Positions 7,692 through 16,452 are shown, counted from the first letter of the stretch. The stretch is 23,991 nucleotides of DNA from JAVBPB01 sp031549965 (GCA_031549965.1 JAVBPB010000051.1:1-23991); one strand, 5' to 3'. Made by a program: numbers and translations. The notes: generated from the sequence alone by a model not told the origin.

Positions 7692-7774
7692 AGGTGAAGT
7701 TGTAAATTTCTACAAGAGAAATTATACAAATATGTAACGATTAAATGAATTCATTACAATTTTAGGAGGAAATT

Positions 7775-10700
7775 ATGCCAAAAAGAAATGATATCAACAA
7801 GGTTTTAATCATCGGTTCAGGTCCAATAATAATAGGGCAGGCATGCGAGTTCGATTATTCAGGAACGCAGGCATGTAAGGCACTTCGTAGTTTAGGTTAT
7901 GAAATCGTTTTAGTTAATTCAAATCCAGCAACTATAATGACAGATGCATCCACAGCAGATGCTACATACATTGAGCCTTTAAATGTTGACCGTCTTGCAG
8001 AAATCATTGAAAAAGAACGTCCTGATGCTTTACTGCCAAACTTAGGAGGTCAATCAGGTCTTAATCTTTGCTTAGAACTTGACAAAAAAGGAATTCTTGA
8101 AAAATTTAATGTTAAAGTTATTGGCATTCAGGTAGACTCAATAGAACGTGGAGAAGATAGAATTGCTTTTAAAGAAACTATGATGCGTCTTGGCATTGAG
8201 ATGGCTAAGAGTGAACCAGCATATTCAGTTTCAGAGGCAGAAGGAATTGCAAATAAATTGGGATATCCGGTAGTTGTTCGTCCTGCCTATACAATGGGAG
8301 GAACAGGTGGCGGAATAGTATATAATGAAGAAGAACTTCGTACAGTTTCAGCTCGTGGTATTTCAGCATCTATGGTTGGACAAATTTTAATTGAAGAATC
8401 AGTAATTGGCTGGGAAGAATTAGAAGTAGAGGTAGTACGAGATTGTGAAGGCAATAAGATTTCAATTTGCTTCATAGAAAATATTGATCCGATGGGTGTA
8501 CATACAGGAGACTCTTTCTGCTCAGCTCCAATGCTTACAACACCAAAAGAACTTCAGGATAGATTGCAAAAACATGCATATGCTATTGTTGAGGAAATTG
8601 GTGTAATTGGTGGAACTAATGTACAATTTGCCCATGACCCTGTATCTGATAGAATTGTAATTATAGAAATAAATCCAAGAACTTCAAGGTCATCAGCACT
8701 TGCTTCAAAAGCAACAGGATTTCCAATTGCTTATGTTTCAAGTTTACTGGCGGCAGGACTTACACTTTCTGAAATTCCATACTGGCGTGATGGAAGTCTT
8801 GACAAATATACTCCTTCAGGTGACTATGTTGTAATTAAATTTGCAAGATGGGCATTTGAAAAATTTAAAGGTTCAAAGGACAGCCTTGGTACACAGATGA
8901 AAGCTGTTGGAGAAGTAATGTCTATAGGTAAAAATTATAAAGAAGCTCTTCAAAAAGCTATTCGTTCTCTTGAAATTGGAAGATATGGATTGGGATTTGC
9001 AAAGAACTTTAACGAATTACCTCCACATGAGCTATTATCATTACTTCAAAGACCAACAAGTGAAAGGCAGTTTGTTCTTTATGAAGCTTTAAGAAAAGGA
9101 GTTTCAGTAGATAAATTACATGAAATAACCCACATCAAAAAATGGTTTTTGGAACAAATGCTTGAATTAGTTGAATTAGAAGAAAAAGTAATATCTTATA
9201 AAGGAAAAGAACTTCCTGATGATATACTTATTCAGGCTAAGAAAGATGGTTTTGCAGATAAATATTTAGCTAAACTATTAGGAATAGATGAATTAGAAAT
9301 ATCTAAAAAAAGAGAAACACTTGGAATAATTGAAGCTTTTGAAGCTGTGCCTGTAAGTGCAGTAGAAAAGCCATCTTATTATTACTACTCAACATATAAT
9401 GCACAAGATAAGACATCAGTTTCAGATTCACGTAAAGTTATGGTACTTGGTGGCGGACCAAACAGAATTGGTCAGGGAATTGAATTTGATTATTGCTGTG
9501 TACATGCAGCATTTACCCTAAGAGAATTAGGATTTGAAACAATTATGATTAACTGTAATCCTGAAACTGTTTCAACAGATTACGATACCTCAGATAAACT
9601 ATACTTTGAACCATTAACTGTTGAAGATGTTATGAGTATATATAATAAAGAAAAACCTCTTGGGATTATAGTTCAGTTTGGCGGACAAACTCCACTTAAT
9701 ATTGCAGATGAATTAGAAAAAAGAGGTGCTAAGATTTTAGGTACTTCACCAGATATAATTGATTTAGCAGAAGATAGAGACAGATTTAACAGCATGATGG
9801 AAAAATTGAATATCCCAATGCCTGAATCAGGTATGGCATCAACTGTTGAAGAAGCAATCAATATAGCTAATAAGATAGGATATCCACTAATGGTTCGTCC
9901 ATCTTACGTACTTGGTGGTAGAGGTATGGAAGTTGTACATGATGATGATATGTTAACTTCATATATGAAAGCTGCTATTGATGTTACACCAGAACGTCCG
10001 ATTTTAATGGATCGTTTCTTAGAGAATGCACTTGAATGTGAAACAGATGCTATATCTGATGGTAGTGAAGCATTTATACCAACAGTTATGCAGCATATTG
10101 AACAGGCAGGAATTCACTCAGGGGATTCAGCATGTATAATTCCTTCAGTAAGTATATCAGAGGAACATAAAAAGCAAATTAAAGAATATACAACAGCAAT
10201 TGCAAAAGAATTAGGTGTAGTTGGTCTTATGAATATGCAATATGCAATTTGTGACGGAAAAATATATGTATTAGAAGCTAATCCACGTGCATCACGTACA
10301 GTGCCATTAGTTTCAAAAGTTTGTAATATTAATATGATAAAAATTGCAACAAAAATAATGACAGATGAGTTAACTAATAATAAACTTGATATTAAGTCTA
10401 TAGAAGAAAAAATCCCTCCATTTTATGGAGTAAAGGAAGCTGTTTTACCATTTAATATGTTCCCTGAAGTTGACCCTCTTTTAGGACCAGAAATGCGTTC
10501 AACAGGTGAAGTTCTTGGTATGTCTGAATCAGCAGGACTTGCATTTTATAAAGCAGAAGAAGCAACAGGATGTAAATTACCTCTTGAAGGTACAGTTCTT
10601 TTAAGTGTGAATAAATCAGATAGACAAGCCGTTGTTCCAATTGCAAAGGAATTTGCAAAGCTTGGATTTAAGATTTTATCAACAAAAGGAACAGGGAGAA

Positions 10701-10993
10701 CATTATCTGAAAATGGTGTTGAAGTGACTATAGTTAAAAAGATGCAAGAAGGTCATCCAAATGTTTGGGATTCAATTATTAAAGGAGAAGTTCAATTAAT
10801 AATTAATACTCCAGTAGGAAAACAAGGTCAGTTTGATGATTCATATTTGAGAAAAGCAGCAATCTCAAGTAAAGTACCATATATGACTACAATGTCAGCA
10901 GCAGAAGCAACTGTAAAAGGTATTGCAGCAGTAGTTAATAAGGAAGTAAGTAGTTTAAAATCTTTACAAGAATATCATAAATTAATAAAATAA
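7775..10993 (+). CDS. carB: Carbamoyl-phosphate synthase large subunit
   Basis: This complete 1072-aa CarB makes carbamoyl phosphate from bicarbonate, ammonia and two ATP, for pyrimidine and arginine synthesis. The protein shows the internal duplication of the family. The first half starts with VLIIGSGPIIIGQACEFDYSG and has the ATP-grasp block VVRPAYTMGGTGGG. The second half starts with VMVLGGGPNRIGQGIEFDY at about residue 555 and has MVRPSYVLGGRGM. The last 130 residues form the MGS-like regulatory domain (KLGFKILSTKGTGRTL). An AGGAGG ribosome binding site precedes the ATG. The small subunit gene carA, needed to supply ammonia from glutamine, is not adjacent: LysR precedes it and an ABC exporter follows. 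It ends in a strong terminator. Confidence 0.97.
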   Translation: MPKRNDINKVLIIGSGPIIIGQACEFDYSGTQACKALRSLGYEIVLVNSNPATIMTDASTADATYIEPLNVDRLAEIIEKERPDALLPNLGGQSGLNLCLELDKKGILEKFNVKVIGIQVDSIERGEDRIAFKETMMRLGIEMAKSEPAYSVSEAEGIANKLGYPVVVRPAYTMGGTGGGIVYNEEELRTVSARGISASMVGQILIEESVIGWEELEVEVVRDCEGNKISICFIENIDPMGVHTGDSFCSAPMLTTPKELQDRLQKHAYAIVEEIGVIGGTNVQFAHDPVSDRIVIIEINPRTSRSSALASKATGFPIAYVSSLLAAGLTLSEIPYWRDGSLDKYTPSGDYVVIKFARWAFEKFKGSKDSLGTQMKAVGEVMSIGKNYKEALQKAIRSLEIGRYGLGFAKNFNELPPHELLSLLQRPTSERQFVLYEALRKGVSVDKLHEITHIKKWFLEQMLELVELEEKVISYKGKELPDDILIQAKKDGFADKYLAKLLGIDELEISKKRETLGIIEAFEAVPVSAVEKPSYYYYSTYNAQDKTSVSDSRKVMVLGGGPNRIGQGIEFDYCCVHAAFTLRELGFETIMINCNPETVSTDYDTSDKLYFEPLTVEDVMSIYNKEKPLGIIVQFGGQTPLNIADELEKRGAKILGTSPDIIDLAEDRDRFNSMMEKLNIPMPESGMASTVEEAINIANKIGYPLMVRPSYVLGGRGMEVVHDDDMLTSYMKAAIDVTPERPILMDRFLENALECETDAISDGSEAFIPTVMQHIEQAGIHSGDSACIIPSVSISEEHKKQIKEYTTAIAKELGVVGLMNMQYAICDGKIYVLEANPRASRTVPLVSKVCNINMIKIATKIMTDELTNNKLDIKSIEEKIPPFYGVKEAVLPFNMFPEVDPLLGPEMRSTGEVLGMSESAGLAFYKAEEATGCKLPLEGTVLLSVNKSDRQAVVPIAKEFAKLGFKILSTKGTGRTLSENGVEVTIVKKMQEGHPNVWDSIIKGEVQLIINTPVGKQGQFDDSYLRKAAISSKVPYMTTMSAAEATVKGIAAVVNKEVSSLKSLQEYHKLIK

Positions 10994-10995
10994 TA

Positions 10996-11027
10996 AAAAG
11001 GAGTTGCCCATGTGGGTAGCTCCTTTT
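10996..11027 (+). terminator. Rho-independent terminator of carB
   Basis: AAAAGGAGTTGCCCA (10996-11010) and TGGGTAGCTCCTTTT (11013-11027) form a long stem with two G-U pairs. It starts 3 bases after the carB stop codon and ends in a T-run. Confidence 0.85.
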
Positions 11028-11029
11028 AA

Positions 11030-11056
11030 GTTACCATTCACCGCCTACATTAAGGA
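11030..11056. repeat. Intergenic repeat fragment (copy 2)
   Basis: Directly after the carB terminator, GTTACCATTCACCGC runs into CCTACATTAAGGA. The second part (GCCTACATTAAGGA, 11043-11056) is identical to 1976-1989. The first part is a 12-of-15 match to the reverse complement of the other end of that element. Confidence 0.45.
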
Positions 11057-11080
11057 TTACCAAAAGAGTAGAAAAAATCC

Positions 11081-11109
11081 TTTTCAAAACCTATTTTTAA
11101 TGATATAAT
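11081..11109 (+). promoter_or_regulatory. Probable promoter of the ABC exporter operon
   Basis: A consensus TATAAT (11104-11109) has a weak TTTTCA (11081-11086) 17 bp upstream. A second candidate, TTGTTA (11129-11134) to TATAAA (11151-11156) with a 16-bp spacer, lies closer to the gene. Confidence 0.45.
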
Positions 11110-11180
11110 CATTTTACACAATTATCTTTTGTTAAACTTAAATTAAAAGATATAAAAGGAGCAAGAAGAAAGGAGAGCTT

Positions 11181-12272
11181 ATGTTTTTAGCATGGAAGGA
11201 ATTAGGTTACTATAAAGCAAAATACGGACTTATTACAGGAATTTTAATTTTGCTAATATTTATGGTTTTATTTTTAGGAGGTCTTGCAAACGGACTGTCT
11301 GACGCAACAAGTTCTGCTATAAGAAAAAGTAATGCCGATTATTTTGTAATATCAGAAAACTCAGATGAAATTATAACTCGTTCCGATATTACCAGTGAGC
11401 AATATGATGAAATAAAACAAATTGCTTCTGATACAGCACCTTTTAACTTACAAAGACTTGCCATATGCAAATTAAATGACAGTACTAAAATAGACTGCAC
11501 ATATTTAGCAGTAGAACCTGATAATTTTATGATGACAGATATAAAAGAGGGTGCAGTTTTTACTGGTGGAGAATATGAAATAATTTTAAATGATTCATTT
11601 TATGATGAAGGTATATTTATTGGAGATACTATAAAAGATTCAACCACTGGTATTGAGATGAAAGTAATTGGCTATACAAAGGATGAAAGCTATGGTCATT
11701 CTTCAATTGGTGTAATGACTTTAGACACATACAGGGCTATCAGAAATGAAATTACTAATAGTGAAAAAACTTCATATCATGCGATAGCAGTAAAAGGAGA
11801 AAATATTAATCTTGAATCAATTGAAAATGTAGAAGGAATAAGTGTTTTAGATAAAGAAAGTATTATAGCAAAAATCCCTGGTCATTCTCAGGAACAAATG
11901 ACAATAAAAATGATATTAATCGTGTTACTTGTTGTTTCAGCTACAATATTAGGAGTATTCTTTTATGTAATAACAATTCAAAAATTATCCCAGTTTGGAA
12001 CTTTAAAAGCTATTGGAACACCAATGAGTAAAATTTTTAATGCAATTGTTTGTCAAGTGTTCATTATTTCTGGTATAAGTGCAATAATAGGAGACTTACT
12101 TACTTTTTTTATGGCATCAATGTTACCTAACAGTATGCCGTTTACTATTTCAATAGTTGAAACAATTGCTATTTCCATAGTGTTTGTATTAATATCAATA
12201 ATATGTAGTTTATTTACATTAATTAAGGTTGTTAAGGTTGACCCAATTGTTGCGATTGGAGGTAAAGAATAA
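11181..12272 (+). CDS. FtsX-family ABC exporter permease (HrtB-like)
   Basis: This 363-aa permease has one N-terminal membrane helix (about residues 16-36), an extracytoplasmic domain of about 200 residues, and three C-terminal helices (about 250-355). That is the DevC/MacB FtsX layout. It resembles the heme exporter permease HrtB in three places: the start MFLAWKELGYYKAKYGLI, the fourth-block segment FFYVITIQKLSQFGTLKAIG, and the closing KVDPIVAIGGKE. HrtBA exports toxic heme in Gram-positive bacteria. Whether heme is the substrate here is an inference; no heme-sensing regulator is next to it. An AAGGAG ribosome binding site precedes the ATG. Its stop codon overlaps the ATG of the ATPase gene (TAATG), so the two are coupled. 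Confidence 0.85.
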   Translation: MFLAWKELGYYKAKYGLITGILILLIFMVLFLGGLANGLSDATSSAIRKSNADYFVISENSDEIITRSDITSEQYDEIKQIASDTAPFNLQRLAICKLNDSTKIDCTYLAVEPDNFMMTDIKEGAVFTGGEYEIILNDSFYDEGIFIGDTIKDSTTGIEMKVIGYTKDESYGHSSIGVMTLDTYRAIRNEITNSEKTSYHAIAVKGENINLESIENVEGISVLDKESIIAKIPGHSQEQMTIKMILIVLLVVSATILGVFFYVITIQKLSQFGTLKAIGTPMSKIFNAIVCQVFIISGISAIIGDLLTFFMASMLPNSMPFTISIVETIAISIVFVLISIICSLFTLIKVVKVDPIVAIGGKE

Positions 12273-12949
12273 TGTCAGAATATGCATTACAATTAAACAA
12301 TATAACAAAGACATATAAAGATGGTGAAGGTGAAAACACTGTTTTAAATAATATTTCTCTAAAATTAAAAAAAGGAGAATTTGTTGCAATTGCCGGTCCT
12401 TCAGGTTCGGGAAAAACAACTCTTTTATCAATAACCGGAGCATTGCTTTCACCAACAAAAGGCAGTGTGATAATTGGAGATACATCTATTTCAGATAAAA
12501 ACAAAAAGAACTGGACTAGTATTAGAAGCGAGCAAATTGGTTTTATATTTCAAAATCATCAGTTAATTCCTTATTTAAATGTTAGAGAGCAACTAATATA
12601 TATGTGTCAGATTGGAAAAAAGTCAAATAAAGAAAATCTTCAAAATGTTGATAAATTATTGGAGGAGTTAGGTTTATCGAAGAGACTTAAGGCTTATCCA
12701 AATCAGCTTTCAGGAGGAGAAAAACAAAGGGTAGCAATAGCAAGAGCATTTATTAACCAGCCGGATTTAATTTTAGCAGATGAACCAACCTCAAGCCTTG
12801 ATGGTGATAGAGGAAGGCAGGTAGTTGAATTAATCAGAGCACAAACCAAGAAAAATAATAAATCTGCAATTATAGTTACTCATGATGAACGAATTTTAGA
12901 TATAGTAGATAAAGTGTATAAGATTTCAAATGGAAAACTTATTTTTTAA
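12272..12949 (+). CDS. ABC exporter ATPase (HrtA/LolD-type)
   Basis: This 225-aa ATPase has all the nucleotide-binding motifs: Walker A GPSGSGKTT (residues 42-50), the Q-loop IGFIFQNHQLIP, the signature LSGGEKQRVAIARAF, Walker B LILADEPTSSLD and the switch His in VTHDERI. Its size and the EPTSSLD pattern are typical of the MacB/LolD/HrtA group that energises FtsX-type permeases, matching the gene in front of it. Start and stop codons of the pair overlap by one base. Substrate as for the permease: possibly heme, not proven. No clear terminator follows in the 160-bp gap to the next gene. Confidence 0.92.
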   Translation: MSEYALQLNNITKTYKDGEGENTVLNNISLKLKKGEFVAIAGPSGSGKTTLLSITGALLSPTKGSVIIGDTSISDKNKKNWTSIRSEQIGFIFQNHQLIPYLNVREQLIYMCQIGKKSNKENLQNVDKLLEELGLSKRLKAYPNQLSGGEKQRVAIARAFINQPDLILADEPTSSLDGDRGRQVVELIRAQTKKNNKSAIIVTHDERILDIVDKVYKISNGKLIF

Positions 12950-13044
12950 TTGAAAAGTGAATCATCCAATTTTAAATAAAATATCAGTCATAAAATCCAT
13001 CTAATGTGCTTATTATATAAAGATAAAATTTAATAAAACTACTA

Positions 13045-13073
13045 TTGATTTTTGATGAATTAAAAGATATAAT
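13045..13073 (+). promoter_or_regulatory. Promoter of the receiver/phosphatase operon
   Basis: TTGATT (13045-13050) and a consensus TATAAT (13068-13073) are separated by 17 bp, 35 bp before the ATG of the receiver gene. Confidence 0.65.
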
Positions 13074-13108
13074 AAAAGAGAAAATATTTAGAATGGAGTG
13101 TTTGCAGA

Positions 13109-13489
13109 ATGGATATAAAGGATATTTCAATTATGATTTGCGATGATTCTTCTTTAGTTAGAAAAAAAGTTAAGGACATGTTAATAAATTTTGGTTGTAC
13201 TGAAATACTTGAAGTAAGAGACGGAGAAGAAGCAGTTACACAATACAAATCATTTATGCCAGACTTAGTGCTTATGGATATAGTTATGCCAGTTAAAACC
13301 GGACTTGAGGCAGTAGGTGAGATTATTGGATTTGACCCAGATGCTAAGATTGTTATGATATCTTCAACAGGAACAAAATCAAACCTTAGAGAAGCGTTGG
13401 AAGCAGGTGCCTATGAATTTCTGCAAAAGCCGGTAGAGGAAGCAGCAATTAAAGATATACTGGTTAAATTCATAAAAGGAGGTAAATAA
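13109..13489 (+). CDS. CheY-like single-domain response regulator
   Basis: This 126-aa protein is a stand-alone receiver domain with no output domain. The acidic pocket D12-D13, the phosphorylation site D57 in LVLMDIVMP, the conserved Ser/Thr in MISSTG (about residue 86) and Lys107 in FLQKPV are all present. Such proteins act by binding another protein when phosphorylated, as CheY does with the flagellar switch. No histidine kinase is nearby. The next gene starts 1 base after its stop and carries a CheX-type phosphatase domain, so the pair probably forms a phosphorylation/dephosphorylation module. Confidence 0.9.
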   Translation: MDIKDISIMICDDSSLVRKKVKDMLINFGCTEILEVRDGEEAVTQYKSFMPDLVLMDIVMPVKTGLEAVGEIIGFDPDAKIVMISSTGTKSNLREALEAGAYEFLQKPVEEAAIKDILVKFIKGGK

Positions 13490-13490
13490 T

Positions 13491-14366
13491 ATGTACACTC
13501 AATTTTTTGGAAGTTATTTACTTGAAAATGGATTAATTAATGTTGAACAATTAATTGAAGCTTTACAAATTCAAAACCAAGTAAGATTAAAACTTGGAGT
13601 ATTAGCAATTAATGCTGGATATATGAATGCCTTACAGGTTCAAGAAGTACATAATCAACAGGCTAGAGTTGATAAAAGAATAGGTGAAATTGCAGTTGAG
13701 CTTGGTTTCTTAACAGAAGAGCAGGTTAACAAATTATTGGGTTCTCAAAAATCAGGGTATTTATTATTAGGTCAAGCACTTGTAGATAAAGAATATATAA
13801 CAAATGAACAATTCGAAACTGCAATAAAAGGCTTTAAAGAAAAATATCGTGTTACAAATGAAATAATGGATAATCCGAATGAAGATGATGAAATAAGAGT
13901 AATAGACTCTTATTTTAAGTTTGATGATGAAGTAGATAGTGAATATAAAACATACATATTAGTATTATTTAGAAACTTAGTGAGATTTATTGGTTCAGAT
14001 TTTGCACCAATAAGCTGTAATAAAGTATCAAGATATGTTGCTGTTAATTTAGCTTATCAGGTAATTAACGGAGATGTCAGACTTTTTACATCTATAGATG
14101 CAATAGATCAGCCTTTTGCTGAATTTGCAAGCAGATTTGCATGTGAAAAGATTGATGAAGTAGATGATTTAGCTAAGGATTCAGTAAGCGAATTTCTTAA
14201 TTTAAGTAATGGTTTATACACAGTTAACAGATCAGATGCAGGTATAGAGCTTAAGATGCTTCCACAAAAAGTTGAAGAAACATCATCTTTAGCTAATATT
14301 GAAGAAGGTTACTCTTTTGAATTAGCTTATGGATTTGGAACTGTAAGATTTTTAATTTCAAGATAA
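13491..14366 (+). CDS. CheX-type phosphatase domain fused to N-terminal MshEN-like repeats
   Basis: In this 291-aa protein the N-terminal 115 residues hold three similar units, FGSYLLENGLINVEQLIEAL, IGEIAVELGFLTEEQVNKLL and LGQALVDKEYITNEQFETAI. They resemble the N-terminal helices of type II secretion/pilus ATPases (MshEN, GspE_N), which in some proteins bind cyclic di-GMP. Residues 150-290 resemble CheX/CheC. SVSEFLNLSNG (231-241) fits the active-site pattern E-x2-N-x3-G, with E234 and N237 as the predicted catalytic pair. CheX removes phosphate from CheY, and the gene in front encodes a CheY-like receiver, which supports the assignment. An AAGGAGG ribosome binding site precedes the ATG. 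Confidence 0.7.
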   Translation: MYTQFFGSYLLENGLINVEQLIEALQIQNQVRLKLGVLAINAGYMNALQVQEVHNQQARVDKRIGEIAVELGFLTEEQVNKLLGSQKSGYLLLGQALVDKEYITNEQFETAIKGFKEKYRVTNEIMDNPNEDDEIRVIDSYFKFDDEVDSEYKTYILVLFRNLVRFIGSDFAPISCNKVSRYVAVNLAYQVINGDVRLFTSIDAIDQPFAEFASRFACEKIDEVDDLAKDSVSEFLNLSNGLYTVNRSDAGIELKMLPQKVEETSSLANIEEGYSFELAYGFGTVRFLISR

Positions 14367-14437
14367 ATTATGGTCCTGAACATGACTTAAAAAGGTTCTT
14401 CTTGTATTTTAAGCAGCCTAAGAAAGGATGAGATATT

Positions 14438-15043
14438 ATGAGTAAAAAAATAATTACAATTAGTAGGGAATTTGGAAGTGGCGGCAGAATTATTGGTGAA
14501 ATGTTAGCAAAAGAACTTGGAATATCTTTTTACGACAAAGAAATACTTGATATGGCTTCTGAAAAAAGCGGATACACAAAAGAAGTATTTGAAAATTCAG
14601 AGAAACAAATGACGAACAGTTTATTATTTTCAATCGCTATGGGAAGTTATGCAAGAAGTGGTTTAATACCCCCTGTGAATACTTCCATAACGGATAATGC
14701 TTATTATATTCAATCTGATATAATTAGGGAACTTGCTAAAAATGAGTCATGTGTAATTGTTGGAAGATGTGCTGATTTTATATTAAGAGATACTCCCGGA
14801 TGTACAAATGTATTTATTTTTGCTGATATTGAAAGCAGAAGGAAAAGGGCTATTAAAGATTATGGCATGAGTGCAGAGGGCATTGATAAGGAAATTTTAA
14901 AGATCGATAAGGCAAGGGCTAACCATTATAATTATTATACTGACCAGAAATGGGGAGAGGCTAAGAATTATCATCTTTCTGTTGATTCTGGAGGGATGGA
15001 GCTTAAGACGGTGGTTGGGATTATTAAGATGTATTTGCAGTGA
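14438..15043 (+). CDS. Cytidylate-kinase-like family protein
   Basis: This 201-aa P-loop kinase belongs to the AAK6/cytidylate-kinase-like family. The N-terminal nucleotide-binding loop is ITISREFGSGGRIIG (residues 6-20), followed by LGISFYDKEIL, the central CVIVGRCADFIL and the Arg-rich lid region ESRRKRAIKDYGM. The family is widespread in Clostridia beside unrelated genes, and its substrate is not established; true CMP kinase (Cmk) has a different, longer CMP-binding insert. An AAGAAAGGA ribosome binding site precedes the ATG. It starts 71 bp after the CheX gene and may be on the same transcript. A long hairpin follows it. Confidence 0.85.
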   Translation: MSKKIITISREFGSGGRIIGEMLAKELGISFYDKEILDMASEKSGYTKEVFENSEKQMTNSLLFSIAMGSYARSGLIPPVNTSITDNAYYIQSDIIRELAKNESCVIVGRCADFILRDTPGCTNVFIFADIESRRKRAIKDYGMSAEGIDKEILKIDKARANHYNYYTDQKWGEAKNYHLSVDSGGMELKTVVGIIKMYLQ

Positions 15044-15047
15044 GTTG

Positions 15048-15112
15048 AAACAAAATTTTGGGCATAATAATTTGGAAATGAATTTTTAAATTATTATGCC
15101 TAAAATTTGTTT
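15048..15112 (+). terminator. Long hairpin terminator after the cytidylate-kinase-like gene
   Basis: The arms 15048-15073 and 15088-15112 pair over about 24 bp with one bulge and one G-U pair, around a short A/T-rich loop, and T-rich sequence follows. It lies 4 bases after the stop codon. Confidence 0.75.
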
Positions 15113-15158
15113 ATTCATATGTATTGTAATAATTGGGGGATAAAGGTTTTAAATAAAG

Positions 15159-15992
15159 TTATTTTGTAGATTTTGAATTTTTTGTATCTGAACGTACTTG
15201 CAGTGTGTCACATATGTTCTTTGATACATTTGAAAATTCTTTTTTTACGTCATCTTTTCCATAAGTCATTATTTCAATAATGTAGTTGTCGATAACAAGT
15301 AAATATAATACAGTATTAAAATTTACATCTCCTATTTTGTTAGAATATTCTGATATTAATACATTTCCTGCTTTTGAATCATAGCTATCTGTTTCAGGAA
15401 CATCAAGTACTAATAATGATACTTGTGATAGAGATTCATTTATTATGTCTTGCAGTGTTTCTTCTCCTAGGCCATTAACGTAATCAGCTTTAAGACCAGT
15501 TTTTATACAATAAAACATTATTGCTGAATCAGAGATTCCTTTTCCTGGAGCTGTAAAATATCTTATCATTTCAGTTTCATCACCAAGATCAAGTTCTTTA
15601 TATGATTTTGGTATTTTGAAACTTATGTTGTCTATTTTTATTTCTTGTAATTCAACTGCTTTTTTTATTGTAACTTCACAAGTGTATTTTTTCTTATTAA
15701 CTGTAGCTGTAATAGTAGTTTTTCCTGCCTTTTTGGCAGTTACTTTACCTTCTGAAACTGTAGCAATTGTTTTGTCACTTGTAGACCACGTTATTTTAGA
15801 TTTTGTTCCAGAGAGTTTAAGAGTAGCTTTTTCCCCAACAGTTAAACTTAATTTTGTTTTATTTAACTTGATAGTTTGAGTCGCTGCTTCTACAGTACTA
15901 ATGTTTTCACCAAAATATGTAGTTGTTGGTAAACTGGTTGCAAGCACTACGGATAATGTTCCTATAGCACAAAGTTTTTTAAATATTTTCAT
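15159..15992 (-). CDS. Secreted protein with a bacterial Ig-like (Big_2) domain
   Basis: The start at 15992 gives 277 aa. It is chosen because a GGAGG ribosome binding site precedes it and a signal peptide begins there (MKIFKKLCAIGTLSVVLATS); the open frame extends further upstream, but without either. The signal peptide probably ends near STVEAA (about residue 37). Residues 38-110 form one Big_2 domain (LNKTKLSLTVGEKATLKL, ITWSTSDKTIATVSEGKVTA, GKTTITATV), a fold common in cell-surface proteins of gut Firmicutes. The remaining 165 residues start with a beta-rich segment (IDNISFKIPKSYKEL) that I do not recognise; they might be a ligand- or surface-binding module. No lipobox or sortase motif is seen. 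The gene stands alone. Confidence 0.8.
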   Translation of the reverse strand: MKIFKKLCAIGTLSVVLATSLPTTTYFGENISTVEAATQTIKLNKTKLSLTVGEKATLKLSGTKSKITWSTSDKTIATVSEGKVTAKKAGKTTITATVNKKKYTCEVTIKKAVELQEIKIDNISFKIPKSYKELDLGDETEMIRYFTAPGKGISDSAIMFYCIKTGLKADYVNGLGEETLQDIINESLSQVSLLVLDVPETDSYDSKAGNVLISEYSNKIGDVNFNTVLYLLVIDNYIIEIMTYGKDDVKKEFSNVSKNICDTLQVRSDTKNSKSTK

Positions 15993-16327
15993 ACATACCT
16001 CCGTATTTTTAATGAATATAGTGTGGAAAAAAATAATATTATATTTATTTTTTAATACTATTTTAAAATGCCTATTTATATTAATGACCTTTATCTCCGT
16101 ATTTATATTATATATCTTAACTATATAAATTTTCAATATGTTTTAAAGTTTATTTTAAAATTTAGAAATAGAAATTATCTTGTCTATATTATTTTCAGAG
16201 TTTTAAACTGTACATTATTTATATTGTAAGATAAAAGTTGTTGTATATTGCAAAATTATAGCTAATATAGAAATATATTTATTTGGAAAATATAAATATT
16301 TTTAAAATAAAAAATATTAAAAATTTA

Positions 16328-16452
16328 TTGCAAAAAATATTATTTAATGATACCATATAAGTATAGGAAGTATATAAGTAAAACTAAAGTTTCTTCAATA
16401 TGGTGTAAATGATTATTCACACTTTGAGCAGGTGGAATAGTCATTTTTTATT
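16328..16452 (+). ncRNA. Candidate short terminated transcript upstream of the biosynthetic operon
   Basis: The gene-free stretch 15993-16707 contains, on the plus strand, a possible promoter (TTGCAA 16328-16333, 17 bp, TACCAT 16351-16356). About 50 bases further on is a convincing Rho-independent terminator: AATGATTATTC (16408-16418) pairs with GAATAGTCATT (16435-16445), followed by TTTTTT. Together these would make an RNA of about 90 nt. I do not recognise it as a known riboswitch. The terminator is well supported; the RNA itself is inferred. Confidence 0.4.
16408..16452 (+). terminator. Rho-independent terminator in the leader region
   Basis: A stem of at least 10 bp, with one G-U pair, is followed by six T residues. 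It lies 136 bp upstream of the operon's -35 box and insulates the operon from read-through. Confidence 0.75.

Noticed and set aside
7744..7755. PyrR-type attenuator or ArgR box in the carB leader
   Set aside because: The palindrome is too short and does not match the ARG box pattern I know. No PyrR anti-antiterminator sequence or terminator is present in the leader.
15993..16136. N-terminal extension of the Big_2 protein
   Set aside because: The frame is open, but the extension interrupts a normal signal peptide start, has no ribosome binding site and is AT-rich noncoding-like sequence.
16346..16411. Possible 21-codon leader peptide (ATG 16346 to TGA 16411) running into the terminator hairpin
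   Set aside because: There is no ribosome binding site before the ATG and no run of regulatory codons, so an attenuation peptide is not supported.
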